NCBI GenBank assembly: GCA_004369085.1
Contig: ML210198.1
Location: 114,564 to 178,563 of the forward strand
Reading direction: 5' to 3'
Origin: Coprinopsis marcescibilis
Taxonomy: Eukaryota > Basidiomycota > Agaricomycetes > Agaricales > Psathyrellaceae
DNA: 64,000 nucleotides
Shown: positions 1-9,868 of the stretch, piece after piece
Numbering within the stretch: position 1 is the first letter of the stretch
Layout of the letters: the number at the start of each line of letters is the position of its first letter
Translations under genes and position numbers: made by a program
Notes under the pieces: model-generated
Seen by the model: the letters and a program-made list of their open reading frames with translations, nothing else
Told to the model about the DNA's origin: nothing
Database searches by the model: none

Positions 1-590
1 TCTACTTCGCAGCCAAAGCCCTGGCGGAAAAAGCAGTTTGGGATTTCGCCAAAGAGTATCCCAAGATCAGGGTCTCCACAGGTTAGTGGTGAACCACTTA
101 CCTTGCTACATTCCCCCTCATCACACATCCAGTCCTCCCTGGGTTTGTGTTTGGCCCATATGCCGACATACTCCCTCCACCTGCAAGCAAGGGGGAATTA
201 GGCACAAACGGCTTCCCTTTCGGCTTGATCAATGGCAATATCCCTCCCGTCTCGCCTCCCTGGGTGGTCGATGTTCGCGACGTCGCCAAGGCCCACCTCC
301 TCGCTTTCGAGCTTCCAGGCGAGCCAGGAAATGTGGAGGAGCAGCGGTTTTTGGTCAATGCGGGCAACTACACGTGGAAAGAGGCGGCTGCGCATCTCAA
401 GCAGGTATTGCCTCAAGAGATTGCGGCCAAGGTCACTGATCCGGAGACAATTCCTGATCTTCCTGGCGTCCCATCGACATTGGACAACACCAAGGCCAAG
501 GCGCAGTTGGGCATCGAATTCATTGCTCCGGAGAAAACTATTGAAGATGCTGTTCTTTCTTTGTTGGAGGTTCAGAAGACTTGGGCTTAA
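1..590 (+). CDS. NAD(P)-dependent epimerase/reductase, Gre2/DFR-like, 3' part
   Basis: The 3' part of an extended short-chain dehydrogenase of the dihydroflavonol-reductase / Gre2 ketoreductase type; the 5' end lies outside the window. Exons are 1-81 and 133-590, joined by a 51-nt intron (donor GTTAGT, acceptor CCAG). Reading starts at base 3. The joined frame gives the run STVLPGFVFGPY, which matches the family segment following the catalytic YxxxK helix. Later motifs are VVDVRDVAKAHLLAFE and FLVNAGNYTWKEAA, typical of this family, where they help form the substrate pocket. The stop is at 588-590. These enzymes reduce carbonyl substrates with NADPH in the cytosol; the substrate here cannot be read from the fragment. 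Family assignment is confident, exact function is not. Confidence 0.8.
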
Positions 591-1071
591 GATTGTTTGA
601 GCCTGAGGGTGCGGCGATCGCCAATAGAAAGTCGTCTTGTTCAAAGGAACTGCCGATATCTAGATTTTGATTGTGTATCTACTACTTGATTTGTGATATA
701 CATATACTGGGAACCACCTTTCTGGATATCAGAACAAAATCCAATCATTATAGCAACTACTTTCGAGATTGAGTTTCACATCCATCTCCGCTCAAAATAG
801 TTCAGTGGCCTAGCGACTCCGTGTCACACCCTTTCGACTGTCCTGACCATGATCTCTTCGAGCACCGCTATCAAGTGAGCAGAATGAATGTCCTTCTGGA
901 ATGTAATCAACACCACATCGATCTTTTCACTGCCTCCTGGCACCATAAAAACGGGAAAAAGCTTCAAATCTCCTAGTCACAGAACAATACTAATCTCCCA
1001 AGGAGCTAGCTCCAGTGAGCAATCTCAGCTTGGAATACTTTCCATTGTTGATCATACTTAGGTTGGAATTC
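591..1071. other. intergenic, nothing recognised
   Basis: About 480 bases between the reductase stop and the first membrane-protein start. I see no open frame of note, repeat or RNA gene. It should hold the reductase terminator and the promoter of the next gene, but I see no clear TATA box. Confidence 0.5.
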
Positions 1072-1859
1072 ATGACTGAATCACCTCGGGTGCTGTTAAT
1101 AGACGATAGCGAGCCAGCTATCGCGTATTCTCAGCCGGAGGAAGGTCACCACTGGACGCAGCACATAATTGAAGCCTCATATAACCGAACTGCGCATCTC
1201 ACTCGCACGAGAGGTGCTTCGGCCAGGTTCAAATTTGAAGGCGGGTACCCGTTATTTGGAGCATATACCTAGCCTTATCACGGATTGGTCAACAGGAAGT
1301 AATATTGCAGTCCATGGTCGTCTAGATTCAGATGGCCGGGGTTTGAGCCTGCCAGTATCCAGATATAGCGTCGATGATGGACCTTCCATGCTTTACGCCC
1401 CAACTCTACGCACAGAGCAGCAACAGGTGGCTTTTTTCTCTTCTGGTGCCCTTGGCCCTGGAAATCACACACTGTTTATTGTCAACGAGAGCGAAGGCGC
1501 ATTTTTGTGGATCGACTTTTTCATGATCACCCAAAATGTACAATCCCCAACTTCAGCTTCAAGTTCCGTGTTGTGCCAGAAGCCACCATTAGCGTCGATT
1601 GGCATAGAAATAGCCGGCGGCTTACTGGCATCGTTGGGGTTTTATGTGCTGTTGGTGTGCGCCTATTGCTGGAGTCGGCGACGGAGCCAACAGAAACACG
1701 GCTCCTCGAGGCCCAGAGGTGCGCCGCCAGACGTCACTACATGTGAGTCTACTTCTTTCGTCCAGACACGTTTCATTCTTAACACTTCAAACCTCAGATT
1801 CAGATGACAATACCCCGCCTATGCGATCGAATTCTGCCTTGGAAAGTTTACACCGCTAG
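1072..1859 (+). CDS. single-pass membrane protein with galactose-binding-like ectodomain (copy A)
   Basis: Predicted 225-residue protein with exons 1072-1240, 1296-1742 and 1798-1859. The ectodomain carries motifs common in Agaricomycete membrane proteins: IDDSEPAI, HLTRTRGA, NIAVHGRL, YSVDDGP, GNHTLFIVNES and LWIDFF, suggesting a jelly-roll carbohydrate-binding-like fold. A hydrophobic segment (IGIEIAGG to VCAYCW, about residues 170-195) is followed by RRRSQQK, fitting a single helix with a basic cytoplasmic flank. Copy B at 3090-4016 has the same intron positions. Intron 1 works only with a GC donor at 1241, the position where copy B has GT. No signal peptide is visible, so either the true start lies in an upstream exon or the protein is type III. 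Function unknown; a surface or wall-sensing role is inference. Confidence 0.7.
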
Positions 1860-3089
1860 CGGGCCGACCATTTTCCTCCAGACTATCTGGAACACTATCG
1901 CCTCCGCGGTTGAAGCATGATCACCTGTGATCATCATCATTGAACTCCAGTTGCGTTACAGGTTGGAGGAGTCTTTCCTACTAATACTATACGCCATTTT
2001 TGTGTGTCAGAACTTAGAACTTAGAAGTGTGTCAGCCTTGTGTTGGAATCTAGACTGAAAGGTACAAGTCACGTATATTGGGAATAGGGTATCTGTATCT
2101 AGGAACATTGTATTTATACAGGTCTGTAGGTAACAAAGGAAGAACAGTTATGAAAGGGGATTGGAGGCGAGCTTAAAACACAGTTGTGTCTCTAACCCGG
2201 GATTCTGCGATGCGATGACCACAATCCCAACACCTTGCGATATCATTGTCCCCCGATAACAGTGATGGAGTAGAAAAAGAAAATAATCGCCACCTCAACT
2301 TGGATGGATGACTTCTCAACCTGGGTCTGTTCCTAGGGAAGGCCGCCCACTTCCTGAATCGGTGCGAGTTCCCCTCCTTCAATTTTTAACTCACAAATGG
2401 CTCCAGCCGCCCCGCCAGCCTCTGAGTCCGCCTCAACAGGCCTCAACCGCGCCTAGTAGGATGCGCAATGTGCCCATGACACCACCAAGCGCCAAGATTT
2501 ACGGCGTGCTGAAATTGTCGCCAAGCTGGTTTTGACCCAGACACCATCAAGCCAAGGGATTTGGACTTCAGAAATGTTTTCAGATTCGACTTATTGAAGC
2601 TGGTGAGCCCTCAAAGAGTCCTAAAAGATTTCATGTTGGGTCATGCGAGTTTGTGTATACGATTCTGCACCTTTCTGCCCTTTCGCTCTCGGTAATACCA
2701 GGTTACACCGTCTAAGGCGCTGATTCACATCTCGGTTTTAGCAAGAGTTCCAGCGGCCGCAACTCGATCGACGCGTTGGGGCTGTACTTCCAGTGACAAG
2801 TGCTAGTGACCCGGCCGCCATCGCCACCATGGTGTAACTCGGGCGTCATGGACAACGTATGCATGCCTTATTCATTGCTTTCCTCCAACGATCAACTGTA
2901 CCGCGAACCGCGAAGCCCGAATCTCAAGGTATAAAATCTGCTTGTGCCGTTTATAGTCTTGCCCCACAGACAGACTCGCTGGCATAGACGTGAGTTGCTT
3001 CAGTATCATATCACTCCAATGCCTCTGTTCTCAACAATTTGACGGTCTGAAGTTTGAAAAATCCCGCCCACTAGACCTGGGTCCCATCT
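1860..3089. other. intergenic with possible gene debris
   Basis: Separates the two membrane-protein copies. The best local coding-like signal is a short ATG frame at 2396-2455 that ends in two consecutive stops, followed in the same frame by about 45 codons that read plausibly protein-like. It could be a decayed gene fragment. I cannot assign it to any family. Confidence 0.35.
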
Positions 3090-4016
3090 ATGTCAACCTC
3101 TCAGTTGATAATCGACGATACCAACCCAAACGTTGTGTATTCCCAACCGGAAACCGGCCACCATTGGACGCAACATGCAAATAACGCTGCGCTCAATAAA
3201 ACCCTACACTTAACGCGTGTCAGAGGTGCTACTGTCCGGGTCAAATTTGAAGGTGTGCAACACGCGAATGAATGGCGTGACATGTACTCTTCTTGGTGTT
3301 TGCTCACTTTGCACTCAACAGGAACTGCCATAGCGGTTTTTGGACACCTTCCTGACAGCGAATTCACGAATCCAGTCTCCTGGTACAGCATCGATAATGG
3401 CCCTACCAAAGTGTATTCCCCAGATCTACGGACACACCGACCCCAGGAACAGTTTTTCTACTCTGGAGACCTCGATCCGGGAAACCACACACTCTTCATA
3501 ACTAATGAAAAAGGAGCGGCTTATTTCTGGATTGATTATTTCTCTGTCTCCGGACATCCAACTGGAGACCCCTCAGCACTGACCCAACATCAAGCGGTGC
3601 ATGTGAGCGTAATAGTCGGTGGATTGGTAGGTGCCCTCGCCTTTGTGATGTTCTTATCCGTCGGCTGGTACTACTATATTTGCCGACGTCGCACTCGGCA
3701 GCAAAAACAAGCTTATGTCGACGAGCCTTTGCTTTCGGGTAGCAGCGAACGCAACCACACGAGCGGTAAGCCACATTCAAATCTTTGTCCTCATCCTGAA
3801 TGACCCTTATGTCCTACAGTTTCCTCCCATGCGCCCTATAACATCGGGAGCTTATCATCAATCACAACGCCTAGCTCTATCTTCGTCAAGCCAGCGGTTG
3901 CCAACCCGTACTCCAACCATCCTGCCATACCTCCCCCACGGTACTCAGAAATCCAGCCTGTTGTCATTCGACCTCCAAAATCAAGCCCCTTTGACAATAC
4001 CATCCACAACAAATGA
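3090..4016 (+). CDS. single-pass membrane protein with galactose-binding-like ectodomain (copy B)
   Basis: Predicted 267-residue paralogue of the gene at 1072-1859. Exons are 3090-3252, 3322-3765 and 3820-4016, with GT-AG introns of 69 and 54 nt. The ectodomain repeats the signature set IIDDTNPNVVYSQPE, HLTRVRGATV, TAIAVFGHL, YSIDNGPTK, GNHTLFITNE and FWIDYF. The transmembrane helix (VSVIVGGLVGALAFVMFLSV) is followed by a Cys-Arg-rich stop-transfer CRRRTRQQK. The cytoplasmic tail is longer than in copy A and Pro/Ser/Tyr-rich. There is no obvious signal peptide. Tandem orientation and shared intron phases point to a local duplication. The biological role is unknown; the fold assignment rests on remembered family motifs. 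Confidence 0.75.
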
Positions 4017-4286
4017 AGAAAGCGCATTTGCCTTTCAGCCCCACATTAATGCCTCAACATCAAAACCCCTTGGCAAAGCGCCCATATTTCTTACCATATT
4101 TCGACCAAAGCAATTCGTATATGGCAGTGTCGCCATGCTGCAGTGCAGTGGAAGGATGCGCTTGCTGTCATCGAAACCCGGGTATCTATCTGTAATGGAT
4201 GGATCATTGGAGTGTGATAGAGTGGGAATCTAGTGGCCTTTCTACTCGAGCGGGCAAAAAAGGTTGCCCGGTGCACCCATGTTGGG

Positions 4287-4294
4287 TATATAAA
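4287..4294 (+). promoter_or_regulatory. TATA box of the monooxygenase gene
   Basis: TATATAAA about 106 bases upstream of the ATG at 4400, in the same position range as the TATA boxes of several other genes in this window. Confidence 0.5.
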
Positions 4295-4399
4295 GACTCC
4301 TCCTATCGCACACCGTGTGTAATCCCTATCCCACCTCTTAACCTGTCTTTCGAGCATCCGCCAGAATCTCCGCAACAAATCGCGAAAGACCAGGTCGTG

Positions 4400-6124
4400 A
4401 TGACGCGATCCCCGCTTTCAGACTATTCCAATCTGGGTCTGGACGACCCATTCCGCACCGCAGTACCACAACGTGTGCTGGTTATTGGCGGTGGTCCCTC
4501 GGGTTTGATTACCCTGCGTAACCTCGTAACCAGAGGCCAGTTTCAAACGGTACAGCTAGTGGAAAGGCGGGATGATATTGGAGGTGTTTGGTGAATCTTC
4601 CTGATCTGATTTTATTATGCACATGAGGATGACCATCGGCATACAGGTACTACGAAGACGAGAATAAGGATTGCGAATTGACCAGGGAAAGACCACGCTG
4701 GCCCTCGCCGTCCTACAAGGGCTTGATAGGAAACGTTCTCCCATGCTTCCTCTCATTCTCAGGACACCCTTTCCCTGATCCTCCCAACGCCAGTGAGGGG
4801 CAACCATATCCAACATTACGCGAGACGCAAGCTTACCTGAAGGAATTCGCGGAACCTTACCTCAAGTCCGGCCAAATAAGGCTCAACACCGAGGTTGTAA
4901 GAGTAGAAGAACGAATATGGGGAAAGGGGTGGACTGTTGTAAGCAGAGATTGGAGTGAGGAGGGAGGAGGAAGGGAAGTGGTAGAGCACTGGGACGCGGT
5001 CGTTAGCTGCGTTTTCTGGTACGACCATCCCGCCTGGCCAGATACAGCCGGCCTGGGTGACCTCCGTGATCATGGATTGGCAATTCACGCAAAATGGTGG
5101 AGAGGACCTGTTGGTTATGAGAACAAGGCCAGCAAAGTCTAATCCAGCTATGAAGGAACTTGAAGAATCTGATCTAGCTCCTCAGCGATCCATAGTCATC
5201 GGAAATGCGAATTCGTCCAACGACATTGCAGCTCAACTGTCTCGGGTCGCAGAAGCTCCCGTATACCAGAGCATTCGACGTACCGCATTCGCAGGCTACC
5301 CAAGTTTACCGGATGAGAGAATCAAGATGGCCTCCCCAGTGAAGCGCTATACCCTGAAACCGCGCACGGGTCTCCGGTTGAATGAAATCCCAACCATTAC
5401 ACACAAATTCGACGCCCATTTGGAGGATGGCACGGTCCTCACCGATTTGGACTATGTCTTCCTTGGGACAGGATATCGCCCGTTCCCAGACTTCATTAAG
5501 GTCTTCCAAAGACCGGAGATACACTCTGCCCCAGATTACAGCTATCATCCACAGGGCGAGCTTCCCGAGCCTGGTTCCCAGGCTAACGGAACCCCTGCAC
5601 ATTCTCTTGGCGACCATATACCCAAACATGTGCCGATTATAGTGGAGGCTGTAGACCCACCCCGGATCCCTCACCTTCACAAGCTTCTCTTCTATGCCCC
5701 CAATCCTTCGCTGGCATTCACAGGCGCACCAGCGACATTTACTCCCTTCATCAACGGCGACGTCGCTAGCACATACATTGCCCTAGTACTCTCTCACGTC
5801 ATCCCGATCCCTACCTCGGCTTCCAAACGCCTTGATTACGAGCAGGCGAGGCTACAGCTCATCCAAGAAAGGCAGAAAGTCGCAAATAACCCGAGCTCAT
5901 TGCAAGTGGCATACAGCGTGATGGCTCAAGATGAGGAGGGTTATTTTGCAGGTTTGAGGGAAGAGGTTGTTACTGTACGCCCTGAACTGGATGGTCTGCT
6001 CCCAATATGGGGCCCGGAGACGACGCAGAAAAGGGTGGCTGCTTCTAAGATCAAGATTGGCGCATTAAACTGGTTTAAAGCGAGAGGTGGGGGTGGAAAC
6101 GTCCAACTGGAGGTTTTGAAGTAA
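4400..6124 (+). CDS. FAD/NAD(P)-binding flavin monooxygenase-like protein
   Basis: Predicted 539 residues; exons 4400-4590, 4647-5136 and 5186-6124. The N-terminus has a Rossmann FAD motif, VLVIGGGPSG (residues 26-35), followed by the glutamate-ended second strand region VQLVERRDDIGGVW, typical of flavin-containing monooxygenases and related FAD/NAD proteins. A second nucleotide-binding strand, SIVIGNANSSNDIA, begins at about residue 229 and has a divergent fingerprint in place of GxGxSG. LGTGYRPFPDF near residue 320 resembles the ATG-type motif of the family. Introns are 56 and 49 nt; the second has a weak GTCTAA donor but is the only one joining GYENK to the second Rossmann strand in frame. 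The classical FMO signature with His is not seen. It probably hydroxylates a small molecule using NADPH and oxygen; the substrate is unknown. Confidence 0.8.
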
Positions 6125-6513
6125 TGGAATCGCGGAGGAAAAGGAGAGGATATTTCTGCGGGCGAATAAAGACATTGAAAGGGCCCACAATCTGGCACAG
6201 TCCACTGCATGGAGTAATCTCACAGTCGATAACCATACTCCGAACCATAAACTGAAATTATGGCGACCAATTTCGCTTTGCCCACACCTGTAACCTAATG
6301 GCTCGAGGCTGAGATACCAATATTATTATTTACTGTATTTAGCGAGGATATATTCACAGCGTAGGATGTATCTGTGTAAAGCGCAACTAGGGAACGCCCC
6401 ATAAATCGTTGTAAATGCGTGGAATCCCGCCGAAAATCAAAACAGTCTCTGGGATATGGTGCATTAATGATTTTATGGCCGACGCAGGCTACACGCGAAG
6501 AATCGGTAGTCCA

Positions 6514-8904
6514 CTACAATGCCGCGAGCTTTTCCAACAGCACTTTCTTCCCCCTTGATTCGCCCTCCTCTACGCCCTTCACAACCTTCTTGCTAAACCA
6601 GCCCTTGAGTTTCTTCTTCGCCTCTTTCCTCTTTTCGCTCGAGGCCTCGTCACTCTCTTCGAGCAGTGCCTGGCACAATTCGGCAACTACAAAAGCCCCA
6701 TTCTTGTCACCCTTAGTGCACATCCCAACAACCAGCTCCTCCCCTAACGTATCGACAAGGGCCACAGCAAACTCCACAGGCTTCCAGTCGGGCGAAGCCT
6801 CTATCGTTTGTGTCTTGTGGCTGTAATGTCCTCCCTGGAGGAGCGTTTTGTATATCCTTGATGTATGAGCCAAGTCAATGGGGTGTACATCTTTGGAAAT
6901 TTCATCCATGGGGTAAGGCATGGAGATAGCTTTCAGAAGGCTCGCGATGGCAATAGATTTATCTAATTCACGACGTCAGCACACTTTTAGGATGGTAGAA
7001 TGACAGAGAACACATACCCCCGTCAGCGTGCAGCATGATCTCTGTAACGATCAAGCTGGCGCCAGGGTCACGGATAAGCGTCGACGCATCTTGTGCCACC
7101 CACTCAATCAAGCCTTCGCTCGAAAACTTGCGCACCTCCGCTTCCCTGATCTCCGGAGACTTTTTACTCGTACGGGACCGGATTTCGTCTGTCTCTGCTA
7201 AAGTCGCGATTTGGGCAGGGGTAAAGTGACGCCGTGAACGAGGTGCAACGAGGTAGAGCAGTGCTCGCCGACCCTGGGTTGAGGTGTACAATTTCTTTGC
7301 GCCACCAATGATTTCAGAGACGACAGTTTTGGAGAGGAGTTTTGTGTCACTGAAAGACGTGGTAAGCTTGCCGTGCAACCAGAGTGAAAGGAAACACCTA
7401 CTCGGTGACGTCGAGGGCAGTGAAAAGAACCAGTTGCGCTTCGTCGTCGATGCACATTTTTTCGACGTGGGGTTTTAGTACTTTGAGAGCTTGTTTTCGG
7501 TCCTGTCAGGGAATAAATATTCGATGCAGCGGAGAATGGTTGGTACTAATGGACGCACCTTTGCTGTTCCACATGCAAGGAATTCGCGGACGACTCGGCT
7601 GCCATCTTTCGTGTGGACCATTTCCGCGAGGACTTCTTGGGTGCTGTTTAAGAGGTTGTAAGAGAAAGAAATGCAAATAGAACTACGGGCAATTACGTTT
7701 CAAGCATCTCTCGTCGTAGCTTTTCCCGTTCTTCCTCTTCAGGAAGTGTATTCACAGCTTGAAGGTATTCCCAGAGGACGCGGTGAACGATAGCATGGGT
7801 GATAGCGCCCTTGTCTGGATTGTTGAATCTGGAGAATGAGTTAACAAAAGTCTAACCAGAAGGAAATAATCAAGGCACATTGTTGTCAAATTCTCCTTCA
7901 CTGAGGAAAGGATTCTCCGTTTTCGTTCGTCATCTGCACCCTCCAGGAGTCCCGCCAAACCTTTCCGCCCCTTCTCCTTCTCCTCCTCGCTACCTAAAGT
8001 GACGGTGAAAAGAGTTGCCTCCTTTCCGTAAAATTCTTTCAGAAGAATTGAGCGTTCATAGGCATTGCAGTATAGTTCAAACGAGTCCGCGAGCACAGAA
8101 GTGGCTTCTCGGTGAAGCAGCAACCGAAGGAGATGGGGTTGGAATTCCAACAGAATAGACGGCCGATGTGATGGACAAAATCGCACAAGTTTCGTCACCA
8201 AAAACTATAGAAACATTGGGTCAATAGGGCAAATTCGCAGACATGGTTATTACACACCTTTGAGTATTTATTTTGCGACAGCTCTTTGAATCTTCCCTTC
8301 AGCTCCGAAGCAATCTCGTCCCGCTCCTTCTGCCCACCGTATTTGACGGCAGTCTGCACGATTCGACTGGCATCGTGCTTAAAGACGATCTCCTTGACCT
8401 TGCCCCGGATGACCTTCATGAGTTCCTGGACATGCTTCTGCCTTTCAGCAGGTTTCACGTCTTTTTGGCGAGCAAGCGACCACACTCGTTTGGCTTCCGC
8501 TAGCAGATCAGAATGCGGCTTTGCCGCTTTTCGCTCACTCTGAAGAATTTTCTGAGCTTTATGTGATTCTCTAGCAGCTTTTTGGCGTTAATTACACTTC
8601 CCAATCGTCGAAACGCGATGCACATACCATTTGGGTCCTTCGCTACCACTGGGCCAGAGTTTGGTGAATCTTCTTCCATGGCATCATCTACATCCTCCCA
8701 GTCACCTCCATCCTCATCCATTGGCGCTCTTTCGTCTTCGTCGTCCTCCGACTCCGTTCCACTTGCTTCTGGAGGTGCCAAAGTTACTGGTCGGCTGCGT
8801 TTCTTTTCAGGCTTTTCAGACTTTTCCAGATGGATCCTTTTCGCCTGTGCTGTTGGCTGAGGTTTCGCCTTGCGTTTCAGCGTGGTCTTTGGAGGCATAA
8901 CCAT
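6514..8904 (-). CDS. PUF6: Pumilio/CPL-domain ribosome-biogenesis protein Puf6
   Basis: Predicted 673 residues in eight exons: 8904-8628, 8577-8258, 8204-7879, 7828-7697, 7643-7559, 7502-7402, 7349-7018 and 6962-6514. A basic, acidic-patched N-terminus precedes KAAKPHSDLLAEAKRVWSLAR, a hallmark of the Puf6/PUM3 family. It is followed by Pumilio-like helical repeats (IVFKHDASRIVQTAVKYG, HTKDGSRVVREFL) and a CPL-type C-terminal region (YLVAPRSRRHFTP, LSK..EVRKFSSEGL). In yeast the homologue is nucleolar, acts in 60S subunit assembly and binds ASH1 mRNA. The start could be at 8904 (MVMPPK) or 8898 (MPPK). The gene is divergent from IES6. All exon phases close without residual shift, which makes the model strong. 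Confidence 0.92.
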
Positions 8905-9070
8905 GATATCGAAAAGAAATGACCAGGGAACTTGGCCGTATTGGAGGAACCTGTGAACAGAACAGAAGAAATTCTATTGATGCCAGGAACGGAAGGTAGT
9001 TCCCACGCGGTCACACCGTGACAGGTGGGGGAAAGTGCTTGATCACTATCCTCTACGATGACCAGCCAAT
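8905..9070. promoter_or_regulatory. bidirectional promoter PUF6 / IES6
   Basis: Only 166 bases separate the two divergent start codons, so both genes must share promoter space. No TATA box is evident, as expected for housekeeping genes. Individual factor sites were not identified. Confidence 0.55.
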
Positions 9071-9868
9071 ATGTACGTGCAGGCCTCTCATTTTGCGAAT
9101 AGTTCTGACGATGTCGGCTCAAGGCCTCCCAAAGGTGGATTTAAGAAGAAAGTAGCCCCATCAGATGGCACAGTAACTCCCCATGTTCCGGTATTTATGG
9201 TGAACATTGGACCAGGGATTCAGATGTTGACCATAATTGCAGAGTTTAGCAGAGCAGTTCTCGTATCTTCACAACCCGAGGCCATTCAAGAACCCGAACT
9301 ACACGAAGAATATCAACCGACGCGCTAAGAATCTGAAAACTGTGCTTGGGCAAGATCGAGAGCGGGACAGAGCTGAGCGTGAGCGTAGGAAGCAAGAGAT
9401 CCTCGAGACCCAGCCGGGTTTCAATGTAGAAGATTTCTACGAGGTGCCCACCTGTGCGTGTACTGCTACACCTTTCTTCCTGGTTCGGTACCAACCCAAT
9501 TACATTCAGATGCCTTGATTGAATCGCCACCCTACTTGATGCCTCAGAGGCACTTCTGCGACATAACGGGTCTCGAGGTGAATGAGCCTTGTCAAAGTAA
9601 AAATAAACGGTGCGCTGATTAATGCAAAGGCGCCCTATACAGACCCGGCAACAGGACTGCGATATCACGACAAAAGCGTGTACGCTGCAATCCAGAGTTT
9701 GGCAAGTTCCATTCAGCTGACTTGATTTCGCATTCTAACCATTCGTTTCGTTCACAGAGCCCGAGTACTGTGAAGGAGTATCTGTCCGGTAAGAAGGTCT
9801 AAAAAGTTCCCGGGTGATGAAAGTTAATCCTTTATCTAGCTCGTGGAGTCAACTCGATTGTAAAATAA
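9071..9868 (+). CDS. IES6: INO80 chromatin-remodelling subunit Ies6 (YL1-C domain)
   Basis: Predicted 176 residues; exons 9071-9190, 9243-9453, 9510-9577, 9630-9701, 9758-9788 and 9840-9868. The middle has RPFKNPNYTKNINRRAKNLK and a charged RERDRAERERR helix characteristic of Ies6. The C-terminal YL1-C domain reads CDITGLEAPYTDPATGLRYH and ends SLSPSTVKEYLSARGVNSIVK across two tiny exons. Ies6 partners Arp5 in the INO80 complex in the nucleus. Intron 4 (9702-9757) must begin with GC (GCAAGT); the nearby GT would destroy the conserved SPSTVKEYL run. The ATG at 9071 is the first in frame after a stop, so I chose it, but the N-terminus is not conserved and is less certain. Confidence 0.92.

Noticed and set aside
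2396..2597. Possible gene in the 1.2-kb gap between membrane-protein copies
   Set aside because: Two consecutive stops interrupt it and no splice option or family motif rescues it; noted only as possible debris.
2817..2838. Near-perfect Kozak-like context followed by ATG GTG and an immediate stop
   Set aside because: The frame is two codons long. It could be chance; no downstream product fits.
9191..9242. Reading IES6 straight through intron 1 in the first-exon frame
   Set aside because: That frame ends in a stop soon after and lacks the RPFKNP block; splicing at 9190/9243 restores the family sequence.
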